This document shows, in pieces, positions 1-10,719 of a stretch of DNA of 64,000 nucleotides. The translations under genes were made by a program, and so were the position numbers. Position 1 is the stretch's first letter. Each line of letters opens with the position of its first letter. Origin of the DNA: Epiperipatus broadwayi. Taxonomy: Eukaryota > Onychophora > Udeonychophora > Euonychophora > Peripatidae. The notes under the pieces are model-generated. The model did not search any database, was not told the DNA's origin, and saw nothing but the letters and a program-made list of their open reading frames with translations. The stretch is taken from positions 4,614,023 to 4,678,022 of the forward strand of contig JAQFVV010000012.1 in the NCBI GenBank assembly GCA_028023455.1, in the 5' to 3' direction.

Positions 1-427
1 GAAATAATATTAATATATTAAGTAATCATAAAAGATTTTGTTTAATAATTTGTTTTGTTTGCTGATAAAGGGTCAATAGGCAAGCTGGAACAAATTAATA
101 TTTTCTTTTGTATGTTTTATATATATTATCTTTTGGAGACAACAAATACAGATTTGTTATGGTTCTTTTAAAAATGTATAATATTTTTGCATACCTTATA
201 GTTCAAACAGGCATACTATTTTATAACATATGGATCCAAATTATTAAAATAAATTAATTGGCTTGTTAATAATTTGTAAATAAAATTATTTACTAAATTC
301 AAGTTAAGAGTCTTATTCAAATTACTAGATATATGATACACTAATCCTTTGCAAACATAAACATAAAAAATTTAATTAACAAAATAATTGAAATGAAATC
401 CTTGTTTTTTACTTCACCTTTGAGTGG
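1..427. other. AT-rich non-coding DNA
   Basis: No ORF with protein-like composition, RNA gene or repeat boundary is visible. Confidence 0.6.
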
Positions 428-664
428 TAAGTTTTAAATTGCACTTTACGCAAAAAAGTGAAGCTTAGTATTATTAGAAAGAATTATATGAATGAGCACT
501 TTCAAAGAACTTAAGTCTCCATATTCATATCTCAACATAATCCAACACTCCCAAAATAGGCTATGAATATGGAGACTTAAGTTCTCTGAAAGCACTCAGC
601 CATATAATTTGTTTCTAATAATACTAAGCTTCACTTTTTTGCATAAAGTACAATTTAAAACTTA
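428..664. repeat. Fold-back (MITE-like) element
   Basis: Two arms of about 100 bp (428-534 and 560-664) are reverse complements with only a few mismatches. The outer end reads TAAGTTTTAAATTG on the left and its reverse complement on the right. The loop is about 25 bp. There is no coding sequence and no hammerhead core. A 2-bp TA-type duplication is possible but cannot be distinguished in this AT-rich context. This is probably a non-autonomous DNA transposon; the superfamily is unknown. Confidence 0.75.
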
Positions 665-1049
665 ACAAAGTAATATAAGTTTTATTAATGTATTAAAATT
701 CAGTAATTAGAAGGACTGAATATAATGTTTTATAAACATCAACTGGTATAAAATATAGTTAATAAATCATTATAATAAAATGTTGTGTAATTATCAATCT
801 TAAAAACTTTATTCATTTTAGAATTTAGCATATAGTAATAAAATAGTTATTTATGAATGAATAACAATATCAACTATTAATTAATATATCTGTCATATTT
901 TTCAAATACATTATTCTATATTACAAATTATAATTGTAATTATAATATTATAATTGTAATTATTTTATATGGTACATACAATATTGGCATTTATTTGGGT
1001 TGATATTCATTTAATATATAAAATATTATGAATACATTTTAACTTCATT

Positions 1050-1505
1050 CAATATAGATTTGTGATTTACTTCATTAATAGAGTTCACTTAATCTTTTTT
1101 CATTTTATTCCATTACAGATTTGGTTTATTCAATTTATATAGTTTCATTAATTTTAGATAGTTTATTTATACTATTATAGGTTATGTTGCATAATTTATA
1201 TTGTTTTGATTATGGTTTTACTCAATTTGTAGGGCATATAAGAATTAACATTCCCATATAATCAATTCATTTCATTACAGATTTTAGTATTCATACATGT
1301 TGGTATTTTGATATAATAAATATTATTAATTAAACCTTTCTTCATTTTGTACTGTTACAGATTTAATTTGCCCAATAACTTGGGGCATTATTAACATGAG
1401 AAAACATCATTTTCAATTTATACCATTACAGATTTGGCATTCAATGTTTGGACATATAATAGAGTCTCTCTTTATCTCTTGGTCATTGTTATACCATTAC
1501 AATAT
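1050..1505 (+). repeat. Degenerate tandem repeat, spacing about 60-100 bp
   Basis: The motif ATTACAGATTT, or a close variant, recurs near 1050, 1112, 1174, 1273, 1353, 1425 and 1495. Each copy is followed by T-rich sequence. The copies are too diverged for a clean unit. The remaining bases of 665-2208 are AT-rich with nothing recognisable; short ORFs there are low-complexity chance frames. Confidence 0.45.
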
Positions 1506-2208
1506 ATATATATAAAATTGGAATTTAGATCTTTTTTTGTGCAGATAGAATTGATTTCAAAATCTTAAAGTATTAGTTTGAATAATAAAAATGGAAGCAA
1601 TTGTATTATTCCAATTTAAGTTCTAAGTCTCATTGTTAATAAAAATAAAAATTATAGATTTAAAATATAATAGAACATTAGCTAATCGTTCTTTACTGAG
1701 GCTTATGAAAGAAGTTATTAGATAAAATGGTTTCTCTTGTTTTATCTTAATATTTATATAATGTAAAGTATTAAATAATTTGTTGTTATATTTTCTACAT
1801 ATTTCTCCTATTTATATACAAAAATAAAATAAAAATACTATCTATTAAACTTGTATATTTTAATACATTTCCAGATCAATGTGATTTGTTGGTCATTTTT
1901 CATAATTAAATTCTGTTTTTACTCAACATTTTCCATCGAAATGGTGTATTATTCCCAAATATTTGTAATTTTATTTTCATTTCTGTCATTAAAGAAGGAG
2001 TTCACTCCAATTCACATTAATAGTTTCATAAAAATTTACCATCATGTATCATATCTCCTTTTTTTTATCTAAAATTTCTTAATCTCCTGTCTATTATAAA
2101 GGAAACTATTTTCAAAATTTAAAATAGATACTTTCCAAATTATTCTGTATATTTCATATTAAAAAATAAAGTTTTAATCAATTGTATTTTGCTTTTTTTT
2201 TAACTTTA

Positions 2209-2550
2209 TTAATATTTACTAAGGCTGTAACCTTATGAATAAGTGTCTGAAAAATTCGAAGGTAGGGACCTCTATAGGTCTTAGCTACAAGCTTACGCTC
2301 AGAAGAAAAGAGGGAAACCTTCTTTACTTCAACCTACTTTTATATATAAATAGGTGAAGCTGAAGTGGTTAGATCTAAGAGTGTGAAGCTATTCAATACT
2401 TCACTAATTAAGTCCACAATTCTTATTACACATTAATACTCGCGAAATCTTACGATTTACAATGAGTCAATGGAAAGATCTTATACAAAGTCCCTACTTT
2501 CGAATTTTTCAGATGCTTATTCATAAGGTTACAGCCTTAGTAAATATTAC
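2209..2550. mobile_element. TIR element with about 60-bp inverted ends
   Basis: Left end 2209-2268 and right end 2491-2550 are near-perfect reverse complements; the inner part of the end reads ACTAAGGCTGTAACCTTATG. The interior of about 220 bp is unique and contains no long ORF, so the element is non-autonomous. A related fragment (interior plus right end) occurs at 19399-19480. TSD and superfamily could not be fixed. Confidence 0.75.
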
Positions 2551-3124
2551 TTAATATAATAATGAGCGTTTAATAAAATTTATAATTTTAACTTTATTGT
2601 AATTTCCAACTATCTGTATAATTCTATTTTTTTTTCCATTTAACAGAATATCTAGCTATATATCTACGGTCCTACATTTTTTTAAAATAAAAAATGTCAC
2701 ATTCCCATGTTTCATTTTTATCTTCTTGTTAATTATTAATATCTTATATAATTTTTTCATTGATTTTTATTTTTTATATTTCTTCATATCCCACATATTT
2801 TTTACTAACAACTTCAACTTTTTCGTACTATTTTCACAAATACCATATATCAGGAAAGAAAAAGAATTCTTATCATGAAAATATCTATCCTAATATCAGC
2901 CTGTCTAAATAAGACAGCACTATGATTCCAGCAGTGTTCTAATGATAGCATGCTTAAGATAATATAAATTGTAGATTTAAATTACTTTATCTTTTCTTAA
3001 CACTTATTTATAATGAGTTTATAAATATTACAAACAAATAATAAAGTTAATAATGAGCAACATGATTTTTTTTCAACCAGAACATTAGCATTGCTTATTG
3101 AAAGTTTGAGTTTTCAACCACCAG
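2551..3124. other. AT-rich non-coding DNA
   Basis: No gene or repeat boundary is seen. T-rich tracts dominate to 2850. Confidence 0.5.
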
Positions 3125-3565
3125 ATAGTGCATACTTTAATTCTCTACTATTTAGCAACAAGGGAATATACATGTAAATGGAAAAATATGGGTGATTTAG
3201 TCTGCAAGTTAGGCATAGAAAATATTAGGCATCTGTTACTTCAATGTAAATACTTGGAAACAGAAAGGGTACAAATAATGAAGTTATGGAAGATTAAATA
3301 TGAACAAAGTGATTATACAGAAAGTGAGTTATTGTTTTTTATGCTAGGTTTGGGAAAAGATAAGGGGTATTAAGATATGAAGGTCATGGTGTTGACAAAG
3401 ATTATCTTGTGGAAATGGGATGGAGCAGATTATGTGAAAACTTAGGGTGGAGAATGGAAAGGGAAGGTAAAGTGGCTAACAGGTTTCTCTGGGTATAGCT
3501 GCTGAGAGATTCCTGACTCCGTTTAAGGAGAAGTCACAGTGCATCACATCACATCATCACATTGG
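3125..3565 (+). pseudogene. Non-LTR retrotransposon 3' fragment
   Basis: A frame from about 3128 to 3373 encodes an 81-residue peptide. Its centre (ENIRHLLLQCKYLETER) resembles the Cys/His-containing C-terminus of many LINE ORF2 proteins (consensus E-x-I-x-H-L-L-L-x-C). After a frame change near 3373 the sequence continues with MKVMVLTKIILWKW, a typical LINE tail. The 3' end is a short CATCACATCACATCATCAC run, as often seen after LINE 3' ends. The piece is 5'-truncated and frameshifted, so not functional. The clade cannot be decided from this length. Confidence 0.6.
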
Positions 3566-5037
3566 TTTCTACTTTTTCACTTTAATAAGCAGAACTCAGG
3601 ATTCAAACACATAGTCAATACAATAAGATTTGATCTTAAAACCCTAGAACTTTTTTTAAAATTTCAATTAAAACTCGACAGAAATAGTTACAGATTAATA
3701 ACAGCTGCATAACTGCATTAGTTTTAGCTTTGAATCTGAAGTATTCATTGATAAAACCAAAATCCAGAAACTCATGTGAGAATAAGGATTGAAATTGCAC
3801 CAACATCTGGGAGTCAGCAATAATTCAAGCTGACAATAGATGTCTTTAGAGTATAGAAAGGAGAAATGCTCTTAAAATGAATTATTCTGAGCAGGTACAG
3901 ACAGAATTTTCTTTGAAATATAATTGATCTATGGCTAATTATAATGCACTTGGTATAAATAATATTTTGTGTTCATAATTTTCACTCCCTAGAGTTAAAA
4001 TTTTAATAATAAAAAAAAACTGAGAGGATCATGGGAAATTCTTAAAACAAAATGTTTTAAAGCTAAAGTCATTATTTCAAAACTTTACAAAAAGTATTTG
4101 AAAAGTTGGGAATTATACTTAAATCAGATCTATCTTGCTTATAATTCATATCTTAATTATGAAGCTGTGATTGCTTTAAGATAATGGTTACCAATGAAAT
4201 TTTATGATCAGAACTATAGTTAATTACAATTTGCAAGTAGTTTCAATGAGATGTAGAGTTATTAGTTTTGTGATTTTTTTTTAGAATTTTTTACATATTT
4301 CAGGTTGGACACCCAACAAATTATGATTTATAATTTTTATGTTTTAATTGCCACTTTCTTCTAAAAATCTCTTTATACAAAGTATGTAAATATTAATAAA
4401 AGTCTATTGTGATTTTTGAAGTGATTCACAAAGTATATGCATGTGTGAAATATTAATTTCAACTTCAGAAAAGATATTTACAAATAATTTAAAAATTACT
4501 AAAAGTATATGAATGTTTTTACTATTTTGTTATCAGTAAACTATGGTCTGTGAAATCCATGATTGATCCATGAACATGATATTAATATTTTTAAAAGAAA
4601 TAATTCACTCCATTTTTTATATTTCAAGAAGTTATTGATTGTAGGCTTGAATAATCAATAGACACCAGATATATCCACATTTCCAGAGTAGTTTCTGGAT
4701 AATTGGCCTTCATCAATGATTAGTTCTGAACTACTCACACCTAAACATGCATTAATCATCATCAACATTATGCCATTATGATAATCAGCTAAAATTCAAA
4801 ATTTCTCTAAAGATTATGAAATAATTCCAATAATTATATATTTTAATTGTAGGTTATACGTTAATTAGACGTCTATTAAAAGTTTTAAATGCATTTGCTG
4901 AAGGTAAATGAAATGTTTTGTACTGTCTGTGGCTGTAAGACATTAAAATTAAATTGAGAATTACCTACAATATCAAATTTTGTCATTGGTCTGATTATTT
5001 TTACTTCTGTGCTCATTTATTTCTTACATGTACAGTT
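3566..5037. other. AT-rich non-coding DNA
   Basis: No ORF, RNA gene or repeat end was recognised. Confidence 0.5.
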
Positions 5038-5050
5038 AAGACTTTCTTAT

Positions 5051-5295
5051 AAACAAGGCAAAACTCTCCATGCAGTAGTGCCATCCTGTGCCAACCAGAG
5101 TAATCAATGGATGCCAGAAGGCTTGTGCATAAAATCCCTATCTAATGCCTACTCATCCAATATCCCCAATATCTAATATCCATTGATTACTCTGGTTGGC
5201 ACAGGGTGGCACTACTGTATGGAGAGTTTTGCCTTGTTTATAAACAATTATGTGCTAGTATAAGAGATGGTGATCATGTGATGCTTAATGGTTTA
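5051..5295 (-). mobile_element. Family A fold-back, ribozyme deleted
   Basis: The element is flanked by a 13-bp direct repeat AAGACTTTCTTAT (5038-5050 and 5296-5308). Its left part (AAACAAGGCAAAACTCTCC...) is inverted in the right part (...GGAGAGTTTTGCCTTGTTT). The palindrome centre lies where other family members carry a hammerhead ribozyme; here that segment is missing between ATCCAATATCCCC and the opposite arm. The right end continues ...GATCATGTGATGCTTAATGG, the family terminus. A TSD of this length fits retroposition better than cut-and-paste transposition. Confidence 0.85.
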
Positions 5296-5539
5296 AAGAC
5301 TTTCTTATTAATAGATGACTTTTTGGCATTTTATTGTGATCATTATAACATCTTTTAACAGATAATTGACTGAGATAAATCATTTTGCATATTAGATAAG
5401 AAATTGTTTTTAATTATAAAAAAATATTTATATTTTAGATTTCCCAAAAAAAAAATCATGTGACTGCAATTTGAATTACTACAGTTTGACTTTTTGTCTT
5501 ATCTTAAAAGTTAAATCTTTATTCTTCAATCTACAGCTA

Positions 5540-5623
5540 AATAGCAGGCTTTAACCTATGTCATATGCACCTTGAATGTTTATAAAAGCATTCAAGGTGC
5601 ATATAATATGGGTTAAAACCTGT
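5540..5623. repeat. Short perfect hairpin
   Basis: Arms of about 33 bp (5540-5573 and 5590-5623) pair with few mismatches, with CATTCAAGGTGCATAT against its complement, around a loop of about 10 nt. It may be the relic of a fold-back element. Confidence 0.6.
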
Positions 5624-5985
5624 CTCTAAAGTATTTACATATTACTTCCTGTGCGTTTAATAAATAATTACAACTTTGTAGATTAGTAGAGTAAATAGAG
5701 AAAACATTTAGAAAAATATATATTTTCAGTAATAAAAACAAAAATAAACAAATAATCAAATAGTTTTATTGCTAGGAGGTTCATAAAAAAATGCGAGGCG
5801 GAAATGTCAGATCCTAACTATGGAGGTTAAGTTCCAGAGTCGGTCACTCCACCACTGCACCGAAACACCCATGGAAAATAAAAATTAAATTCTGTGACAC
5901 TTGCCTTTTTTTTAAAGGAACCACACTAGATAAATTTAAAGATTGCAAATTTAGGTGCAGATTATCTGTACTTAGACAAACTTTA
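5624..5985. other. Non-coding; small GC-richer patch
   Basis: The stretch is AT-rich except for 5785-5875, which is distinctly richer in G and C. That patch has no A/B box pair or ORF that I can support. It may be a SINE or transposon remnant. Confidence 0.35.
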
Positions 5986-7061
5986 TGTAATAAAAGAAGA
6001 ATTAATTATATCGATCAATAACCTGTAATTGTCTTAAAATTTGTTCATTCAGTATTACTTTTATGAATATTATTTTTTATATAACTTTGAAGCAAATATG
6101 GATTATTTGAACAATAAAATGACAAATTGTTACAACACAATAATTTTGAAACAACACCGATAAGCTTATCCATGGGAATATTTAGATTTTCAAGAGATAT
6201 TTTGCAATGCTCAGCGATTGTTTCAGAATGTTCATTACATAAAAAAAGCCAATTTTGGTAATTTGGATTGCTGTCCATCTTTTTCATTGAAAAATTGGAT
6301 TACTAAAGGAAACATCTTTTCTGCAATATGGTTACCAGCATCTGTAGCTGTTCCAAAAAAAAGATGCCTCATTTAAATCTTTAACAGACGGTTGTATATT
6401 GTAAGGGGTGAGTACATTTTTTCATGATTTCCATGGCTTTAGTTCTGGCAGTAGTTTGTTTAGTGGCTACCTTTGAGGCAGCATACATCAATGCATTCAG
6501 TTTAGTAGTACAATCTAATGAGTTAAATGATTGATGGTGACATACCACCATAGTCAGCTCAGCAGCCACAATTAAATTTTTTTCAGAATCTTTCTTTATC
6601 ATAAAATTAGACATATCCTTAGAAGTTGAAGTGGCCCTGATATTTAACCTATGAAGATTTGTAGAAATATGTTGTTGGATGTCAGACTTTTCACCATGGT
6701 TAATGGAGATATGATAACTACAGATAGAACACAGCACTTCAAATTCAGTTTGTTCACTTTTTATAAATGACCAGTTTTTTGTAAATTCATCTTTAAAATG
6801 ACACTTACTTTTTCACATCGTTTATTAAGGGTATAAAAATGGTTTTATCTAAAAAAGACTCGATATGCTGGAGCGAGCAATGTGTGAAACAATTAGCATT
6901 CACTGAGCTCTGCCAGTTGAGACTGACTGATAGATACATGGTGCCAGCCACCTCACATAGAGTTTACAAAGAAAACAAGACAAAAAATGGGACAAATAAT
7001 ATGGGATCGAGTAATAAAATACGGTGACAGTCTGGTATATATGGGACATATGGCAACCCTA
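5986..7061 (-). mobile_element. hAT transposon remnant with BED-finger transposase pseudogene
   Basis: On the minus strand the terminus at about 7061 reads AGGGTTGCCATATGTCCC, a typical hAT-type end. Downstream, a broken frame from about 6803 encodes a BED-like zinc finger (VLCSICSYHISINHGEKSDI, with the H that completes the motif in QQHISTNLH). This is followed by DSEKNLIVAAELTMV and SFNSLDCTTKLN, as in ZBED-type hAT transposases. After a stop near 6381 and frame changes come TATDAGNHIAEKMFPLVIQF and HSETIAEHCKISLENLNIP, which match the start of the hAT catalytic core (T-D-A-S-N, ... E-T-S-E-x-I). Several stops and frameshifts make it inactive. The distal end and TIR were not found, so the 3' boundary is approximate. 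Confidence 0.75.
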
Positions 7062-7716
7062 AGTATAGTTCACTATTATGATGTAAGGTTGAGAAATTTG
7101 CAATTATACTAGGCTCTTCTAAACAATATGTATGAGGATTATTTAATTATTTCTAATGAATTACAAAGTCTACTTCCTAAAGACATGTAATGAGATATTT
7201 TTTTATTTATCTCCATTACAGTAAAATTATCTTTATAAATATTCATATTTATTTTTATAGTTATGTAATTTAGCAAAATTAAATATTTGATAGATTCAGT
7301 AAACTATTAAATAGGCCCCATCTGTAATATTTTACTACCTTTAGTTGGAAACCCGATACATCTCAAATATTTAGGCTATTATTTTTATTGCTTCTCAAAA
7401 AATAAACATGGAGTTTTTCATCACTGATAAACTAATATTTATTTATGCATTAAATGGTGAATGATGCTTGAGAATCAAACTAATAAGCAGATTACAAAAG
7501 TTGCATTATTCATTAGCTGAATGAATTTTGTTTTAAATAGCTAAAATTGAACTTGTAATCTTTAGCTTATAAATGTAATACTCTTTTACAGAGCTGAAAT
7601 ATTCAGGGAATACACAAATTATCTTATTTCATCATCATCATCATTATTAATTATTTGATAACATGACAAAAAATGCAAATTAAATCTCACTGAATATTGT
7701 AGTAACTTTCAGTCTT
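7062..7716. other. AT-rich non-coding DNA
   Basis: Includes a short (CAT)n run near 7630. No gene is seen. Confidence 0.5.
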
Positions 7717-7726
7717 GTAACTATTT

Positions 7727-7830
7727 TTTTCCCCCATGTGTCGTAGCATCAGCCGGGAAGCGAACCCACTAACCCGGAACAACTTCTTGTAAAACAGCTG
7801 TCATTGACCTCTCAACCACCAATGCTTGAC
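7727..7830 (-). mobile_element. tRNA-derived SINE (SINE-L), short subfamily
   Basis: On the minus strand it reads a tRNA-like unit that starts GTCAAGCATTGGTGG and ends GATGCTACGACACATG. The internal B-box-like region lies near TTCGCTTCCC. A 10-bp TSD, GTAACTATTT, lies at 7717-7726 and 7831-7840. Other copies lie at 17349, 22343, 24253, 28073, 54711, 55049 and 61551. The head resembles class II tRNA (Leu/Ser) with an A box TGGCCGAATGG in the best copy. Confidence 0.8.
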
Positions 7831-7840
7831 GTAACTATTT

Positions 7841-8921
7841 ACTTTCAAGAGCTAATCAATCAAATCCCACTTTTATCTGTTATCTATTTTATTGTTTTTA
7901 TACAGAAAATAAAAATACAAGGTAATATTAATTTAACAAAATAATTTTCTTCCACTTCATAAATTAAAAAAAATCTTTATTTTAATCTAATAATTAGTTG
8001 GATAAATATTTCACCAATCAAAGAAGTTTTATGCTACTTTTTAGAAACATACTTTTTTTTTTTTTATTTAAGATAGATATTACTTATGGATTGTTGCTGC
8101 GTTTTTTTTTTATACTTTGGATAACTTTGTACTAATAATTAAGTGTTATAATCGAGAATATATTTTAAAATGCAGTGCATTTGTGATCTTTTTTAATCAG
8201 TCAGATCATTAGATTTCATCAGATTAATAGTGATTACTTTAAACTTACTATACTCTCCAGTTATGAATAACTAAATATCTATTTCTCAAGTAAATTTTCA
8301 ATTTAAAAAAATCTGTATTTCATTGAAAAATTCTTAGCTTCATTAACATTTTTTTACCCAAATCCTAGAATTAAATTTCAAACCACAGCAGTTCTCATAA
8401 TATAGACTTAATTTTGTTTATACATACAAAACAATATATTAATCAGAATATTTTTAAACAATGTGACCAAATGAGAGCTAAATTCCAGCATTTTAATTTT
8501 ATAAATTAATCTATTATGAAGCACTCTATCAAATATAAGCGACGTATCAAAATAGACATTTATGATATGTTCATATTAACATTAAGTTAGTATCATCAAA
8601 TTTATCTGGTAAAAACCCATATTACTTCAAACATATCTGATGTGATATTATTATAAATATATCTCATAAATTCAGCAAAAGGTGAAAAATAGACATAGTT
8701 GCCAGGATCACATGTATTCCCTTCTTTCTATATAGATACAATCTGAACTATTTTTAAAATTTCAAAAATAATACATTTATTAATAGATATGTTGTTGATA
8801 TACTATAAAGGAGCTGCCAAACACTTAGATCAATCTTTAATAATAAAGTTAGTAATATCACCACAACCCATAGACAATTTTAATCTAAGTTTGTGAATTG
8901 CATTAATTAACTAAATGAGCA
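7841..8921. other. AT-rich non-coding DNA
   Basis: Homopolymer T runs near 8050 and 8105; no gene or repeat end found. Confidence 0.5.
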
Positions 8922-9402
8922 TTTATTTTTATAGCGTCTGTATACAATTTGTAATTACATTCGAATATCGGCCTTTCAAGCCAATTGTACAAACGCTTTG
9001 CGAGTGTTAAATAATAAATGAATACCCTCTGACCAATACAAGATATAGAATTTATTCGAATGTAATTACAAATTGTATACAGATGCTATAAAAATAAATG
9101 CTTATTTATATATATGATTAAGTTTCAGTTGGAATGACGTTTAGTAAATTCTAGACAATTTCATCGACGTCATTCATTCAGACATCGTATAGAATAATTT
9201 AAAGTGACTGTTCTATTGTCACGCCTTCTTTGCCAGTACTTCAGATTTGCTCATATATAAATATTTGAGTTGTAGGAATAAGAGGGATTCTTTTTATTCC
9301 TGTATAAATTCTATATCTTGTATTGGTCAGAGGGTATTCATTTATTATTTAACACTCGCAAAGCGTTTGCACAATTGGCTTGAAAGGCCGATATTCAAAT
9401 TA
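8922..9402. repeat. Nested inverted repeat
   Basis: Segment a (8922-8967) is inverted at 9055-9105. Segment b (about 8968-9055), between them, is inverted again at about 9290-9402. The layout is a, b, a-inverted, unique spacer (9106-9289), b-inverted. The spacer contains TATATAAATATTTGAG and a small AAGAGGGATTC/TTATTCC region, but no ORF. This may be a rearranged fold-back transposon or template-switch product. No hammerhead core satisfies stem I pairing here. Confidence 0.65.
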
Positions 9403-9475
9403 ATTAACTAAGTAATATCTACTTGTTTAGGAATTGCATTAATTACTTCAGTAATATTTTTGTAACATTTATACA

Positions 9476-10305
9476 TCAATAACTGACATTATCAAAATTA
9501 ATATCAGACAAAGCATTAACAAAAGTACTTGAATAGATATTTAAAAAATAATGACTTAAATCATTCCAAAAATGCTGACAACTATTTCTATAAGTTTTAT
9601 TCCCAGTAATTTTTACATTTTTAAGATAATTCTCAAACATTTGAGCATTCTATTTAAAACCTTTTTCAACTTGATTATTAAATTATTGTTATAATCTTTC
9701 TTTATAAGAGACATAGTATATTAATGCAATATACTAAATCTCTTATATAATTTATTATCATTAGATATGTTATATAATCTATGACATTTATGTTTTCTGA
9801 TCAACCTCTACATAATTCTTTACAGAACCATTTAGAATATTTACTATTGTTATCCTGAAAGCACCTAATTGAAATATATTGTTACAAATAATTTTGTAAA
9901 ATATAAATAAATTTATTACCAGCTATATTTGGACTAGTTTCTGTATAAATTAAATTCCAGTCAAAGTTCCCCATGCTTTATATAAACCCCAATAATCACC
10001 ATGTTTATAATATCTAAATTTACTTTTAATAAACATTAAAGGTTCACATCTATTATAATATCTAATGGATAATGATATAGATCAGGAGATATTAGAGTGT
10101 GATCAGCTAACTTACATTTTAAATTATCTTTAACCCTAAAAATAAGATCTAATACTTTTCTCTTAAAATTGATATTATTATGCTATATTAAATTAATTAT
10201 TTCAGCAAAGTTTTTAATTCTATAAAGTTTAACATCATTACTAATATTCGTCTGTTAGATAAATAACAATCAGCTACAATAAAATCACCAACTTAAACAT
10301 AATTC
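9476..10305 (-). pseudogene. Decayed LINE ORF2: endonuclease end to RT linker
   Basis: Reading the minus strand with a few stops and frame changes gives GDFIVADCYL (compare the GDFN motif of AP-like LINE endonucleases), then KLYRIKNFAEIINLI, then KVLDLIFRVKD at 10138-10158 and LADHTLISPD. These match the L-D-L-I-F and S-D-H blocks near the endonuclease C-terminus. Further along come YKHGDYWGLYKAWG and a lysine-rich stretch, ending with GNKTYRNSCQHFWNDLSHYF. Order and spacing fit CR1/Jockey-like LINEs; the exact clade is uncertain. RT catalytic motifs are absent, so it is a fragment. Confidence 0.55.
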
Positions 10306-10394
10306 TATCATCCAAAGAGATGATAAGGCAGTTGGTTTAGAGCTAATTTAATGAATTAAGATTTAATCAAAGTTGTAGAACATAAAAACTGTTA

Positions 10395-10705
10395 TTTGTC
10401 TGAAGACCTTTGACAGAATAACTCAGTTGGTAGAGCATTTGCCTTAAAATTCAATATTCAAGAATCTAAAGATGCAAGTTCAACTTCTAAGCAAGTATTG
10501 TCACTGTGCATATAGGCCAGCAACACTAAAGAAGAGTGGTGAATAATACTACTCGAAACATTGTGTAATTACTAACCTGTATTGTCTATTTGTGTGTTAT
10601 TACTAACAAGTTGTTTGTATTTGGAAAGTTTAAATAAAGTTTAAAATTTTCTATACATTCAACATTCACTCATAAATGATGGCAATAGTCCAACATATCA
10701 CATCT
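10395..10705 (+). mobile_element. Full-length tRNA-derived SINE (SINE-K)
   Basis: The element is bounded by a 14-bp TSD CATAAAAACTGTTA (10381-10394 and 10706-10719). The 5' head is tRNA-like: A box TAACTCAGTTGGTAGAGC and a weak B box near GATGCAAGTTCAACTTC. A conserved middle reads GAAGAGTGG ... CTACTCGAAAC and forms a stem-loop. The 3' tail runs AAGTTTAAATAAAG to ATGATGGCAATAGTCCAAC. Other copies or parts lie at 18226, 27893, 45971 and 53564. It would be transcribed by RNA polymerase III from the internal boxes. Confidence 0.85.
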
Positions 10706-10719
10706 CATAAAAACTGTTA

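Noticed and set aside
1851-2072. 73-codon plus-strand frame
   Set aside because: Low-complexity hydrophobic peptide from T-rich DNA with no domain; chance frame.
9130-9200. Minus-strand GAAATTGTC near CTGAATGA, suggesting another hammerhead
   Set aside because: The core has an extra base (CTGAATGA) and the flanks cannot form stem I.
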